55,071 bases of DNA, taken from positions 1 to 55,071 of the forward strand of contig CALVLT010000012.1 in the NCBI GenBank assembly GCA_944340905.1, given 5' to 3'. Of this stretch, positions 25,376 to 34,579 are shown piece by piece (position 1 is the first letter of the stretch; every line of letters begins with the position of its first letter). The stretch comes from an uncultured Clostridia bacterium. Its GTDB lineage: Bacteria; Bacillota; Clostridia; Christensenellales; Borkfalkiaceae. A program made the translations under genes and the position numbers. The notes beneath the pieces are model-generated. The model made no database searches and was not told the origin of the DNA. It saw only the letters and a list, made by a program, of their open reading frames with translations.

Positions 25376-26749
25376 TTACATAATATTTTTGACCGTGCGC
25401 GGGAAGAGCACGACGTCGCGGATGTTCTCCATGCCCGTCACATACATGACAAAACGATCGAACCCCAGCCCGAACCCGCCGTGCGGCGCAGTGCCGAACT
25501 TTCTCAAATCGAGATACTGTTCATAGGCGGCAAGGTCCATGTTCCGTGCCTGCATGGCGGCAAGCAGTTTGTCGGGATCCGCCTCGCGCTCGCTCCCCCC
25601 GATGATCTCGCCGATGCCGGGCACGAGCAGATCGGTCGCCGCCACCGTCTTTCCGTCGGGATTTTGTTTCATGTAGAAGGACTTGATCTCCTTGGGGTAG
25701 TTGACGACGAACACGGGCTTTTTGTACACCTGCTCGGTGATGTATTTTTCATGCTCCGTCTGCAGATCGCACCCCCACTCGACGGGGAACTGGAATTTGA
25801 CGTCCGCCTTTTTCAGAAGTTCGATGGCGTGAGTATATTCGAGCACGGCAAAACTGCTCTCCACAATGTTGGCAAGCTTTGCCTTCAGCCCGCTCTCGAC
25901 GAACTTTTCAAAGAAATCCATCTCGGCGGGGCACTCCTCGAGCACGGCGCGCACGACGTATTTGATCATCTCCTCGGCGGTCTCCATCACCTCGGGCAGC
26001 TCGGCAAAGGCGATCTCGGGTTCCACATGCCAGAATTCCGCAAGGTGGCGGGTCGTGTTGGAGTTCTCTGCACGGAAGGAGGGGCCGAACGTGTAAATTC
26101 TGCCCAGCGCCATGGCGGCGACCTCCCCCTCGAGCTGTCCGGAAACGGAGAGCCCTGCCTTGCGGCCAAAGAAATCTTCCTTATAATATGCCTCTTCGCT
26201 GTCGTACTTTGCATCCCACGGCTGGGTGGTCACGCGGAACATCTCGCCCGCGCCCTCGCAGTCGCTGGCCGTGATGAGCGGCGTGTGCATGTAGTAAAAT
26301 CTGTTCTCGTGGAAGTAGCGGTGGATCGCCTGCGCCGCCACGCTGCGCACGCGGAATACCGCCGCAAAGGTGTTTGTGCGCAGCCGTAGGTGCGGAATGG
26401 TGCGCAGAAAGTCGAGCGTGGTACGCTTTTTCTGAATGGGATAGTCGTTCGGGCACCTGCCAAGAAGGGTCACGCTCTCGGCGTTGAGTTCGGCGCCCTC
26501 CCCTTTGAACGCCTTGACGACCACGCCCGCCGCCGCAACTGCCGCGCCGCACTTGGCGCACTCGGGATCGAGCGCAAGTTTTGTCTTGTCCACCACCACC
26601 TGAAGGCGGGTAAAACTGGTGCCGTCCGTGAGTTCGAGAAAGGCGACCGCCGCCGAATCGCGCGACGTGCGTACCCAGCCGCACACGGTGACGCGGCTGC
26701 CGATGAGCGTCTTGTCCTGTAAAACTGCTGCAATGTCAATGTGTTTCAT
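25376..26749 (-). CDS. asnS: Asparaginyl-tRNA synthetase
   Basis: A 457-residue class IIb synthetase that charges tRNA-Asn. The N-terminal OB fold (VTVCGWVRTSRDSAAVAFLELTDG) binds the anticodon. The AsnS-specific PNDYPIQKKR leads into motif 1, motif 2 is FRAENSNTTRHLAEFWHVEPE, and motif 3 is GGFGLGFDRFVMYVTG. AsnS rather than AspS is supported by these signatures and by length. Start after GGAACGGAAT. No T-box leader is visible in the upstream gap. Confidence 0.96.
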   Translation of the reverse strand: MKHIDIAAVLQDKTLIGSRVTVCGWVRTSRDSAAVAFLELTDGTSFTRLQVVVDKTKLALDPECAKCGAAVAAAGVVVKAFKGEGAELNAESVTLLGRCPNDYPIQKKRTTLDFLRTIPHLRLRTNTFAAVFRVRSVAAQAIHRYFHENRFYYMHTPLITASDCEGAGEMFRVTTQPWDAKYDSEEAYYKEDFFGRKAGLSVSGQLEGEVAAMALGRIYTFGPSFRAENSNTTRHLAEFWHVEPEIAFAELPEVMETAEEMIKYVVRAVLEECPAEMDFFEKFVESGLKAKLANIVESSFAVLEYTHAIELLKKADVKFQFPVEWGCDLQTEHEKYITEQVYKKPVFVVNYPKEIKSFYMKQNPDGKTVAATDLLVPGIGEIIGGSEREADPDKLLAAMQARNMDLAAYEQYLDLRKFGTAPHGGFGLGFDRFVMYVTGMENIRDVVLFPRTVKNIM

Positions 26750-27231
26750 ATTCCGTTCCTGAAATAAAATGTTGTTATGCCCGTTATCATGCCCCTAAGA
26801 CAACGTATGAGGGGACTCTTCGCTGCGCTCTGCCCGACGCGGAGCGGCGCATGAGACCCGAAGGGGCGAAGTTGTGACGGTAACGCGCAAAAGTGCCCTT
26901 GCTATTAATCACTCGCGCAAGCAAAATCGCATTTTGCGCCAGCGCCCTACATTTGCGCATACCTGCGCTTATGGGAAAAGAGTGAAGCCGCCGCGGGCTA
27001 TACTGTTGCGAAAACAGCGGCGGCGAGGGTGAGGGTGTGCGTCATGCCGATAAGCCCTGCGGGCTTTCGGCGCACGCCCGAACTGAGGTTTTTGCCATCG
27101 GTAGGGCAAAAACCGTGACCGAATACGGGCTCTACCTGTGTGAGACAAACCGAACGCAGAGCGCAGCGAATGTTGGGTTTTCCTGAACCTCACGACTTTT
27201 TCTTTCATCAGTTTGAAGGAAAAAGTGCGAA
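26750..27231. repeat. Non-coding gap with repeat fragments and hairpins
   Basis: A 482-nt gap between proS and asnS with no credible gene. GAAGTTGTGACGGTAACG (from 26868) resembles the GAAGTTATGACGGTTCC end of copy C. Hairpins include GTTTTTGCC / GGCAAAAAC near 27090-27115 and ACTTTTTC / GAAAAAGT near 27189-27227, the latter just past the proS stop. It looks like a mosaic of decayed intergenic elements. Confidence 0.55.
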
Positions 27232-28659
27232 CTAATACGCCCTCGCAAACACCACCGTCTGCTCCGCCTTTTTGCCACATACGATGCACGTGTCCGAAGT
27301 ATTCTCCCCGTCGAGAACGCGGGCAGTCGCCTGCGCGAATTCCTTGACCTTGTCTTCACACGCGCGGCAGCCGCACCAGCCCGCCCGCACGAAGTTGCCC
27401 CCCTCCACGCCGGCAAGCAGCTCGTCAAGCGTATTCGCACGCACGATGCGGCTCTCCATGCGCGCCTTGGCGCGTTCATACATGTTGGCAGAGATCTGTG
27501 CAAGCAGTTCCCTGATCGTCTGCGCCGCGCCGTCCAGCGCGCACTCCGTCTTTTCCAGCGTATCGCGCCGCGCGAGCAGGCACTTGCCCGCCTCCAGATC
27601 GCGCGGGCCGAGTTCGATGCGCACTGGCACGCCCTTCATCTCCCATTCGTTGAACTTCCAGCCGGGGGAATTTTCCGATTCGTCCAGCGTGACGCGGATG
27701 CCTGCCGCCGCAAGCCGATCCCTGAGCGCGCGGCACGCCTCGAGAACGCCCTCCTTTTTGGCGGCGATGGGCACGATGACCGCCTGCACGGGCGCAACGA
27801 CGGGCGGCATGACCAGCCCGCGCTTATCGCCGTGCGTCATGATGATGGCGCCGATGAGGCGGGTGGAGACGCCGAACGACATGGTGTAGCCATACTTGAG
27901 CGCACCGTCCTTATCGAGGAATCTGATATCGAACGCCTTGGAAAAATTTTGACCGAGATAGTGCGTGGTGCCCGCCTGCAGGCTCTTGCCGTCGTGCATC
28001 ATTGCCTCCATGCCGAAGGTGGCAACGGCGCCCGCAAACTTTTCCTTCTCCGTCTTGCGCCCCGTCAGAACGGGCATCGCAAGGCAGGTGCGTGCAAATT
28101 CTTCATATACGTGCAGCATTTTCAGGGTCAACGCCATGGACTCCTCTTCCGAGGCGTGCACGGCGTGCCCCTCCTGCCACAAAAATTCGCTCGTTCGGAG
28201 GAAGGGACGGGTGGTCTTTTCCCAACGCATGACGTTCGCCCACTGGTTCATGAGAACGGGCAGGTCGCGATAGGACTGGATCCACTTGGAGTACATGCTG
28301 CCGATGATGGTCTCGGACGTGGGACGGATGCACAGCGGCTCGGCGAGCTTTTCCCCGCCCGCATGCGTGACGACGGCGACCTCGGGCGCGAATCCTTCCA
28401 CATGCTCCGCCTCCTTCGTCATAAAGCTCATGGGGATGAGCAGCGGAAAATAGGCGTTCTCGATGCCCTCTGCCTTGAAACGCGCGTCCATCTCGCGCTG
28501 GATATTTTCCCAGATCGCATACCCGTAGGGGCGGATGACCATCGTCCCCTTGACGGGGCCGTAGTCCACGAGTTTGGTCTTGACGACGACGTCGGTATAC
28601 CACTGCGGAAAATCGGTATCGATGTCCGCGATCTGTTCCACAAAACTGTCCTTTGCCAT
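27232..28659 (-). CDS. proS: Prolyl-tRNA synthetase (archaeal/eukaryal-type)
   Basis: A 475-residue class IIa synthetase that charges tRNA-Pro. It is the short form lacking the bacterial editing insertion. FPQWYTDVVVKTKLVDYGPVKG opens motif 1, RPTSETIIGSMYSKWIQSYRDLP contains the Pro-binding TXE, and WEKTTRPFLRTSEFLWQEGH is motif 2. A C-terminal zinc-binding-like region has CRACEDK and CIVCGKK and ends in Tyr, a ProS3 hallmark. Start after CGGAG. Its promoter is embedded in the terminator of the upstream operon. Confidence 0.96.
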   Translation of the reverse strand: MAKDSFVEQIADIDTDFPQWYTDVVVKTKLVDYGPVKGTMVIRPYGYAIWENIQREMDARFKAEGIENAYFPLLIPMSFMTKEAEHVEGFAPEVAVVTHAGGEKLAEPLCIRPTSETIIGSMYSKWIQSYRDLPVLMNQWANVMRWEKTTRPFLRTSEFLWQEGHAVHASEEESMALTLKMLHVYEEFARTCLAMPVLTGRKTEKEKFAGAVATFGMEAMMHDGKSLQAGTTHYLGQNFSKAFDIRFLDKDGALKYGYTMSFGVSTRLIGAIIMTHGDKRGLVMPPVVAPVQAVIVPIAAKKEGVLEACRALRDRLAAAGIRVTLDESENSPGWKFNEWEMKGVPVRIELGPRDLEAGKCLLARRDTLEKTECALDGAAQTIRELLAQISANMYERAKARMESRIVRANTLDELLAGVEGGNFVRAGWCGCRACEDKVKEFAQATARVLDGENTSDTCIVCGKKAEQTVVFARAY

Positions 28660-28692
28660 GATCTGCTCCGAAAATGCGCCGTTTGCGCAAAA

Positions 28693-28734
28693 AAAGATAT
28701 GGCTATTATACCATATCTTTGTTTATTCGTCCAA
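28693..28734 (-). promoter_or_regulatory. Terminator hairpin with embedded proS promoter
   Basis: AAAGATATGG (28693-28702) pairs with CCATATCTTT (28711-28720). On the minus strand seven T follow, ending the ECF-S operon. The 8-nt loop contains -10 TATAAT (28705-28710), with -35 TTGGAC (28729-28734) 18 bp away, giving a promoter for proS. Confidence 0.7.
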
Positions 28735-29472
28735 CGTTTGAGGGGGCGTTTTGCGCGCACCGCCAAAAATTCTCGCAAGAACGGGGAACAAAATGAGCAC
28801 GCTCACGGCGGCGCACACGGTCTGCGGCAGCATGGCGAGAAAACTTGTGCAAAAATACCCGAACGCGGCCTCGTGCGACATGCCGTAAAACAGCGGCGTG
28901 ACCGCATCGTCCAGAAGGGTAAAGCACACCGTGAAGAAGGCGGCGAGCGCGGCGAGGGACGCCGTCTCCCGTCCCCGCCCTCCGCGCACGAGCAGTGCGG
29001 CGTACAGCACAAGCAGCGCGCACATGACGGCGAACAGTGCCCACGCCATCCCCTTCAGCCTCCCCGCATACAGCGCGCTCACGGGGATGTCTGCAAGCGC
29101 CGCGGCGAGTGCGCCGAGCGCGAGCAGGGCGAGCAGTACGGGGCAAACCCATGCCGCCACGGGCCGCCGCCGCGCCCCCATCCATGCGAAAAAGAGCGCA
29201 AAGGCGTTGAAATAGATGAGATACAACAGGATGACATTCGGCGAAAACCCGAAGATAAAGCAGCGCAGCAGGGAGAATGCCGTGGCGGTCAGCACCCCGC
29301 ACCGCCAGCCGAAGAAATAGCAGAAGGCAAGCAGCAGCGCCGTCACCAGCTCCACGCCCGGCACATAGGAGAGCACGAACTGCGCCGTGAGCAGAAGGGC
29401 GCACATGACGGCGGACGCCGCCACCGTGCGCGCGGGGCTATGCGCCCTCGATCGCCGTCCAGACAAGAGCAT
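28723..29472 (-). CDS. ECF transporter S component-like membrane protein
   Basis: About 249 residues with six or seven hydrophobic segments. From the first helix (SAVMCALLLTAQFVLSYVPGVELVTALLLA) the sequence resembles the substrate-binding S component of energy-coupling-factor vitamin transporters, including the FFGWRCGVLTATAFSLLRCFIFG region. The start is uncertain: I choose the ATG at 29472 behind GAAGG, which overlaps the DUF4430 gene by 35 nt; a GTG at 29424 is the alternative. Shared ATPase and T subunits are not in the window. With the DUF4430 protein next door, cobalamin or a related corrinoid is a reasonable guess for its ligand. Confidence 0.78.
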   Translation of the reverse strand: MLLSGRRSRAHSPARTVAASAVMCALLLTAQFVLSYVPGVELVTALLLAFCYFFGWRCGVLTATAFSLLRCFIFGFSPNVILLYLIYFNAFALFFAWMGARRRPVAAWVCPVLLALLALGALAAALADIPVSALYAGRLKGMAWALFAVMCALLVLYAALLVRGGRGRETASLAALAAFFTVCFTLLDDAVTPLFYGMSHEAAFGYFCTSFLAMLPQTVCAAVSVLILFPVLARIFGGARKTPPQTLDE

Positions 29473-29905
29473 ACCATTCGCCTTCGACAAGCGGGAGACC
29501 GGAGACGCCGTAAGAGGCAGATGCGAACGTCCTTCCGTCGTACTCCCACGTCCCCCATTCGGCATTGGAATAGGGTTGTCCCTCCCACGTTCCGAGCGTC
29601 GTGTATACCGCCCAGAAATTGCCGCTGTCCGCCTCCAAGCCGCCCAGCGAAGTGAGATAGAAGTCCTCCCGCGACCCTTCTCCGCCGAACGAGATCTGTC
29701 CGTTTTCACGGAACACGCTGAGCGCATCGTACAGGCTGTGCGACGGGTCGCCCGCGAGCACTTCGATGACCACGCGCGTTTCGTCGTTCACGACCAGCTC
29801 GGTGCGCGCGTTGCCGATGTCCGCCGAGGGCCGGCATGCGGACAGAGGAAGGCAGAAGAGCAGCGCCGCAAACGCAGCCCTTCCCGCCCTGTGAAGATGT
29901 TTCAT
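29438..29905 (-). CDS. DUF4430 domain lipoprotein
   Basis: A 155-residue exported protein. Residues 1-23 form a signal peptide with lipobox LSAC (Cys24). The rest, with SLYDALSVF, a central LGGLEADSGNFWAVYT and a C-terminal WYALVWTAIEG strand, fits DUF4430, a small beta domain also found at the C-terminus of the vitamin B12 carriers intrinsic factor and transcobalamin. It probably sits outside the membrane and captures a ligand for the overlapping ECF-S gene. It starts 14 nt after the DegV stop, so the three form an operon. B12 as ligand is inference. Confidence 0.78.
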   Translation of the reverse strand: MKHLHRAGRAAFAALLFCLPLSACRPSADIGNARTELVVNDETRVVIEVLAGDPSHSLYDALSVFRENGQISFGGEGSREDFYLTSLGGLEADSGNFWAVYTTLGTWEGQPYSNAEWGTWEYDGRTFASASYGVSGLPLVEGEWYALVWTAIEGA

Positions 29906-29919
29906 GGCAGTCTCCCGCG

Positions 29920-30810
29920 TTAAAATTCGTTTCTGAGTGACTTTGTGAAGTACCCGAGCGCAAAGGCATTGGGGCCGAGGTGGGAGCCGATGACCGGCCC
30001 CATGATCTGCACGTGCGGCCGGATGCCGAACCGCTCGATAACGTATGCCTCCAGTTCGCGCGCGGCGGGTTCGTTGTCCGTATGCACGATGAATAAGTGC
30101 TGCGGCTCGGCGGGGCCCTCCTTCTCCATCTTCGCCTTGATGAAGGCGATCGCCTTCTTGGTGCCCTTCACCTTGTCGATGACGATGAGCTTGCCCTCCT
30201 TATCGAAGGTGAGCACGGGCTTGATGTTGAGCATGGTGCCGATGGTGGCGCTCGCCGCGCCCACTCTTCCGCCCCGCTTGAGATATTTGAGGTCGTCTGC
30301 AATGACAAAGTGCTGCAGATGCAGGCGCAGCCCGTTCACATAATCGTATGTCTCCTGCGCCGTCTTACCGGCGTTGCGCCATTCGAGTGCCTGCCGCACG
30401 AGCGCCCCCTGCCCCACCGTTGCCGTCAGCGGATCGACGACGTACACGTTGAACTTGGGATAGTCCTTCTTCACGTCCGCCGCCGCCTTTGCCGCGACGT
30501 CCTTGGTGGGCGAAAGGCCCGAAGATATGGTGAAGTGCACCACGTCCTCCGCCCCCTCCCCGGCGAGCTTCAGGAAGTGCTCGTAGTGCGATTCGTAATT
30601 GAGCATGGAGGTGCGGGAGAATCCGCCCGCGCGCAGTTCGTTGTAGAAGTCGACATACTGCTGATACCGGGTAAAGTTGTCGAGATGGTCCTCGAGCCTG
30701 CCGTCCTTTTCCACCGTAAAGGTGAGCGACACAAACTTGATATCGTTTTCAACGATAAAGTCATGGTACAGATCGCAGGTCGAATCCGTCGAAAGAGTGA
30801 ATTTGTACAT
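29920..30810 (-). CDS. DegV family fatty-acid-binding protein (1 of 3)
   Basis: A 296-residue DegV/FakB-type protein, which binds a fatty acid and presents it to the kinase FakA for phosphorylation. It begins FTLSTDSTCDL (the first Ser/Thr-rich loop), has FTISSGLSPT as the conserved SSGLSGT-like loop, and DDLKYLKRGGRVGAASATIGTMLNIKPVL as the family core. GPVIGSHLGPNAFALGY is the C-terminal H-x-G-P motif. Start after GGAG. First gene of the DUF4430/ECF-S operon; no fakA is in the window. Confidence 0.94.
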   Translation of the reverse strand: MYKFTLSTDSTCDLYHDFIVENDIKFVSLTFTVEKDGRLEDHLDNFTRYQQYVDFYNELRAGGFSRTSMLNYESHYEHFLKLAGEGAEDVVHFTISSGLSPTKDVAAKAAADVKKDYPKFNVYVVDPLTATVGQGALVRQALEWRNAGKTAQETYDYVNGLRLHLQHFVIADDLKYLKRGGRVGAASATIGTMLNIKPVLTFDKEGKLIVIDKVKGTKKAIAFIKAKMEKEGPAEPQHLFIVHTDNEPAARELEAYVIERFGIRPHVQIMGPVIGSHLGPNAFALGYFTKSLRNEF

Positions 30811-30836
30811 TGTTTATTCTCCGAATATTTTTCTGT

Positions 30837-30865
30837 ATTATAACACAGAAATATGACAACTGCAA
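30837..30865 (-). promoter_or_regulatory. Promoter of degV-DUF4430-ECF operon
   Basis: -35 TTGCAG (30860-30865) and -10 TATAAT (30837-30842) with a 17-bp spacer, leader about 20 nt. Confidence 0.7.
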
Positions 30866-30904
30866 TGTTTTTTTGAAAAAAGTCTGCTTTTTTGCAAAAA
30901 GGTC

Positions 30905-30933
30905 TTGAAAAACGTCCGTTTTGGCGATATAAT
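30905..30933 (+). promoter_or_regulatory. Promoter of phosphohexomutase gene
   Basis: -35 TTGAAA (30905-30910) and -10 TATAAT (30928-30933) with a 17-bp spacer. A GGGCA/TGCCC hairpin lies in the 60-nt leader. Confidence 0.7.
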
Positions 30934-30999
30934 GGATACATACGGGCAGATGTGCCCATCTATTGGTATACACATCAAATTTTTGCCCGCGGGGGGATT

Positions 31000-32502
31000 A
31001 TGACAGAACAGGACTTTTTGAACCTGCGCAACGGCACGGACGTGCGCGGCACGGCGATTGCCGGCGTGGAAAACGACCCCGTGACGCTCACCGACGAGGC
31101 GGTCGGCGCCATTGCAAGGGCGTTCTTCGTCTGGGCGGCGCGCAAGACGGGGAAGGCGCGGCCCGTGCTCGCCGTCGGGCACGATTCCCGCCTCTCGGCG
31201 GAGCACCTGAGCAAATTGGTGAGCGAAGGATACGCTGCCTGCGGCGGAGACGTCATTCAGACGGGACTCTCCTCCACGCCCTCCATGTTCATGCTCCTGC
31301 AGGAGGAATTCGGCGCGGACGTCTCCGTGATGATTACGGCGAGCCATCTGCCCTATCAGAAGAACGGGCTGAAGTTCTTTGCGAAGGACGGCGGCCTGGA
31401 GGGTGCGGACGTCGCCGAAATTCTGAAGATCGCGGCGAAGGGCGACTTCCCGCAGGGCAGGGGTGCCATCACGCGCAGGAGCTACATTGAGCGGTACGCC
31501 GCGGGCCTTGTGGACAAGGTGCGCGCGGCATGCGGGGAGGACAGGCCCCTGGCGGGCAAGCGCATTCTGGTGGACGCGGGCAACGGCGCGGGCGGATTCT
31601 ATGTGGACCTCGTGTTAAAGCCGCTGGGCGCGGACACCGCCGGTTCGCAGTTTCTGGAGCCGGACGGGAATTTCCCCAACCACATTCCCAACCCCGAAAA
31701 CGAGACGGCGATGCGCTCCGTCTGCGAGGCGGTCGTAAAGAACAGGGCAGACTTCGGCATCATCTTCGATACCGACGTGGACCGCGCGGGCGCGGTGGCG
31801 CCCGACGGCGAGGAGATCAACCGCAACCGCCTGATCGCCCTCATCTCCGCCATCCTGCTTGCGGAACGGCCGGGCGTCATCGTCACCGATTCGGTGACGA
31901 GCGACGGGCTTGCGGCGTTCATCGCGGCGCACGGCGGGGTGCACCGCCGTTTCAAGCGCGGCTACAAGAACGTCATCAACGAGTGCAAGCGCCTGAACGC
32001 CGAGGGGCGGTATTCTCCTCTCGCCATCGAGACGAGCGGTCACGCGGCGCTCATGGAAAATTACTTTCTGGACGACGGGGCGTACCTCGTCACCCGCCTG
32101 CTCATCGCGCTCGCGCAGCGCGCCAAGGCGGGAAAGGACCTGATGTCCCTCATCGCAGACCTGCCCGAACCCGCCGAGGCGGCGGAAGTGCGCCTGTCCT
32201 TTGCAAACGGTTGCGACTTCAAGGCGCTGGGCGCGGGCGTCATAGCCGACCTCACGGCATACGCGCAGCACACGGCGGGGCTGAGCCTTGCGCCCGACAA
32301 CTGCGAGGGCGTGCGCATCAACTTCGACAAGGACGCGGGCGACGGCTGGGCACTGGTGAGAATGAGCCTGCACGAACCCATCCTGCCAATCAACGCAGAG
32401 AGCAACCGCGCGGGCGGCAACCGCCGCATCCTGCGCGTGCTCTATGAATTTTTAAGCAAGTACCCCTTCCTCAACACGGAAAATCTCAAAAACCAAATAT
32501 AA
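31000..32502 (+). CDS. Phosphomannomutase/phosphoglucomutase family protein
   Basis: A 500-residue alpha-D-phosphohexomutase that interconverts hexose 1- and 6-phosphates. The phosphoserine loop is ITASHLPYQKNG (TASHNP in most members), the metal loop is FDTDVDRAG (DGDGDR in most), the sugar loop is ETSGHAALMENYFLDDGAYL, and the phosphate-binding loop is GVRINFDKDAGDGWALVRMS. The altered loops match a separate branch of the family, so the exact sugar is uncertain. The ATG at 31000 follows GGGGGG; the longer frame would start inside the promoter. Transketolase follows after 18 nt, suggesting a sugar-phosphate operon. Confidence 0.9.
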   Translation: MTEQDFLNLRNGTDVRGTAIAGVENDPVTLTDEAVGAIARAFFVWAARKTGKARPVLAVGHDSRLSAEHLSKLVSEGYAACGGDVIQTGLSSTPSMFMLLQEEFGADVSVMITASHLPYQKNGLKFFAKDGGLEGADVAEILKIAAKGDFPQGRGAITRRSYIERYAAGLVDKVRAACGEDRPLAGKRILVDAGNGAGGFYVDLVLKPLGADTAGSQFLEPDGNFPNHIPNPENETAMRSVCEAVVKNRADFGIIFDTDVDRAGAVAPDGEEINRNRLIALISAILLAERPGVIVTDSVTSDGLAAFIAAHGGVHRRFKRGYKNVINECKRLNAEGRYSPLAIETSGHAALMENYFLDDGAYLVTRLLIALAQRAKAGKDLMSLIADLPEPAEAAEVRLSFANGCDFKALGAGVIADLTAYAQHTAGLSLAPDNCEGVRINFDKDAGDGWALVRMSLHEPILPINAESNRAGGNRRILRVLYEFLSKYPFLNTENLKNQI

Positions 32503-32520
32503 AGTAAGGAGAATGAAGTC

Positions 32521-34527
32521 ATGAAAGAAGTCAGACAGACCACCATCAACGCCATCCGCATCCTCTCGGCGGAGGCCATCCAGAAGGCAAACTCGGGGCA
32601 TCCCGGGCTGCCCATCGGCTCCGCCCCCATCGCATATACGCTGTGGCAGGAATTTCTGAAGTTCAACAACAAGGACCCCAAGTGGGACGACCGCGACCGC
32701 TTTGTGCTCTCGGCGGGGCACGGCTCCATGCTCGACTATTCCCTGCTTTACCTGTACGGGTTCGGACTGACCAAGGAGGACCTGATGAACTTCCGCCAGC
32801 TCGGCTCCAAGACGCCCGGGCACCCCGAATACGGCCACACCATTGGCATCGAGACGACCACCGGCCCCCTGGGGCAGGGCATTGCCAATGCCGTGGGCAT
32901 GGCAGTCGCCGAGGCGCACCTGGCGGCGGTGTTCAACCGCGAGGGATTCCCCATCGTCGATCACTACACCTATGCGCTGTGCGGCGACGGGTGTCTGGAA
33001 GAGGGCATCTCCTATGAGGCATGTTCGTTTGCGGGCACGCACGAGCTGGGCAAGCTCATTCTCTTCTACGACGACAACGACATCACCATCGAGGGCGATA
33101 CCGACATCACCTTCAAAGAGGACGTCGCCATGCGCTTCAAGGCGCAGAACTGGCAGGTCATCAAGGTCAACCTCGTCGAACATCCCGACGACTTCGCCCT
33201 GCTCTCCAATGCCATCAAGAAGGCGAAGAAGGAGACCAAAAAGCCCACCATCATCATCTGCAAGACCAAGATCGGCTACGGCACGCCGCTCGAGGGCAGC
33301 CACAAGTGCCACGGCGCGCCCCTCGGCGAGGAGAACCTGAAAAAGACCAAGGAGCGCTTCGGCTGGACGTGCGCGCCCTTTGAAGTGCCCGACGAGGTGC
33401 TTGCACACACCGCCAAGGCGGGCAGACGGGGCGCCAAGCGCGAGCGCGAATGGAAGGCGATGTTCGCCGAATATGAAAAGAAGTACCCCGAACTTGCCAA
33501 AGCGTACAAGGCGGCAATGAGCGGCGAGATGGTGGACCTTGCTAAAGTGGACGATCTGTTCCGCTTTGAAAAGCCCATGGCGACCCGCCAGACCTCGGCG
33601 ACCGTGCTCAACAAGATCGCGGCGCTCGTTCCCAACCTGATGGGCGGCTCCGCCGACCTTGCCCCCTCCAACCTGTCCGACATGAAGAACACCGATACCA
33701 TCACCTACGGCGACTTCGCGCCCGGCAGCTACGAGGGCAGAAACATGCACTTCGGCATCCGCGAACACGCCATGGCGGCCATCACCAACGGCATGCAGCT
33801 GCACGGAGGGCTCAGGTGCTACTGCTCCACTTTCTTCATCTTCTCCGACTACTGCAAGCACGCGATGCGCCTCTCCGCGCTCATGAACATTCCCGTCACC
33901 TATATCCTGACACACGACTCCATCGGCGTGGGCGAGGACGGCCCCACCCATGAGCCTGTCGAACAGCTCATCGCCCTGCGCTCCATTCCCAATATGAAGG
34001 TGTACCGCCCCGCGGACGGCAAGGAGACGGCGGCGGCGTGGATCTCCGCCCTCACGGGCAGCGCCCCCACCGCGCTCGTGCTCACCAGGCAGAACCTGCC
34101 CCAGTACGCAGGCAGCGGGCTGGTTGCCCTCAAGGGCGGCTACGTGCTCGAGGACTGCGAGGGCACGCCCGACGTGCTGCTCATTGCGAGCGGCTCGGAA
34201 GTGGAACAGTGCGTGGGCGCCAAGGCAAAGCTCGCCGAAGAGGGCATCAGGGCGCGCGTCATCTCCATGCCCTGCTTTGAAGAGTATGAAAAGCAGAGCG
34301 CAGAATATAAGGAGAGCGTCATGCCCGCCGCCGTCCGTGCGCGCGTGTGCGTGGAGGCAGGCTCTCCCTACAGTTGGTACAAGTACGCGGGCGACTGCGG
34401 CGAGATCATCGGCATGAACACGTTCGGAGCAAGCGGTCCCGCAGCGCAGCTTTTCAAGCTGTTCGGGTTCACCGTAGAGAACGTCGTCGAAAAAGCAAAA
34501 GCCTCGCTGGCAAAGGCAAAGGTATAA
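32521..34527 (+). CDS. tkt: Transketolase
   Basis: A 668-residue thiamine-diphosphate enzyme of the non-oxidative pentose phosphate pathway. [20 protein letters not shown] is the N-terminal active-site region, [13 protein letters not shown] opens the ThDP-binding motif that ends near YDDND, and [15 protein letters not shown] with [20 protein letters not shown] marks the pyrimidine domain. The C-terminal domain ends with the [10 protein letters not shown] and [16 protein letters not shown] regions. Full length. Start after AAGGAGA, in the same operon as the phosphohexomutase. Confidence 0.97.
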   Translation: MKEVRQTTINAIRILSAEAIQKANSGHPGLPIGSAPIAYTLWQEFLKFNNKDPKWDDRDRFVLSAGHGSMLDYSLLYLYGFGLTKEDLMNFRQLGSKTPGHPEYGHTIGIETTTGPLGQGIANAVGMAVAEAHLAAVFNREGFPIVDHYTYALCGDGCLEEGISYEACSFAGTHELGKLILFYDDNDITIEGDTDITFKEDVAMRFKAQNWQVIKVNLVEHPDDFALLSNAIKKAKKETKKPTIIICKTKIGYGTPLEGSHKCHGAPLGEENLKKTKERFGWTCAPFEVPDEVLAHTAKAGRRGAKREREWKAMFAEYEKKYPELAKAYKAAMSGEMVDLAKVDDLFRFEKPMATRQTSATVLNKIAALVPNLMGGSADLAPSNLSDMKNTDTITYGDFAPGSYEGRNMHFGIREHAMAAITNGMQLHGGLRCYCSTFFIFSDYCKHAMRLSALMNIPVTYILTHDSIGVGEDGPTHEPVEQLIALRSIPNMKVYRPADGKETAAAWISALTGSAPTALVLTRQNLPQYAGSGLVALKGGYVLEDCEGTPDVLLIASGSEVEQCVGAKAKLAEEGIRARVISMPCFEEYEKQSAEYKESVMPAAVRARVCVEAGSPYSWYKYAGDCGEIIGMNTFGASGPAAQLFKLFGFTVENVVEKAKASLAKAKV

Positions 34528-34537
34528 AGCGAAACGC

Positions 34538-34567
34538 GGGCGCGGCAGATGCCGCGCCCCGTATTTT
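34538..34567 (+). terminator. Probable terminator after tkt
   Basis: GGGCGCGGCA (34538-34547) pairs with TGCCGCGCCC (34550-34559), followed by CGTATTTT. Confidence 0.5.
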
Positions 34568-34579
34568 CAGGATACGCAT

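Noticed and set aside
26750-27231. T-box leader or small gene in the asnS-proS gap
   Set aside because: No T-box core sequence. The region lies downstream of asnS's start on the wrong side for proS, and its hairpins match the dispersed repeat debris better.
32452-33951. 499-codon frame antisense to transketolase
   Set aside because: Shadow of a well-conserved gene in G+C-rich DNA.
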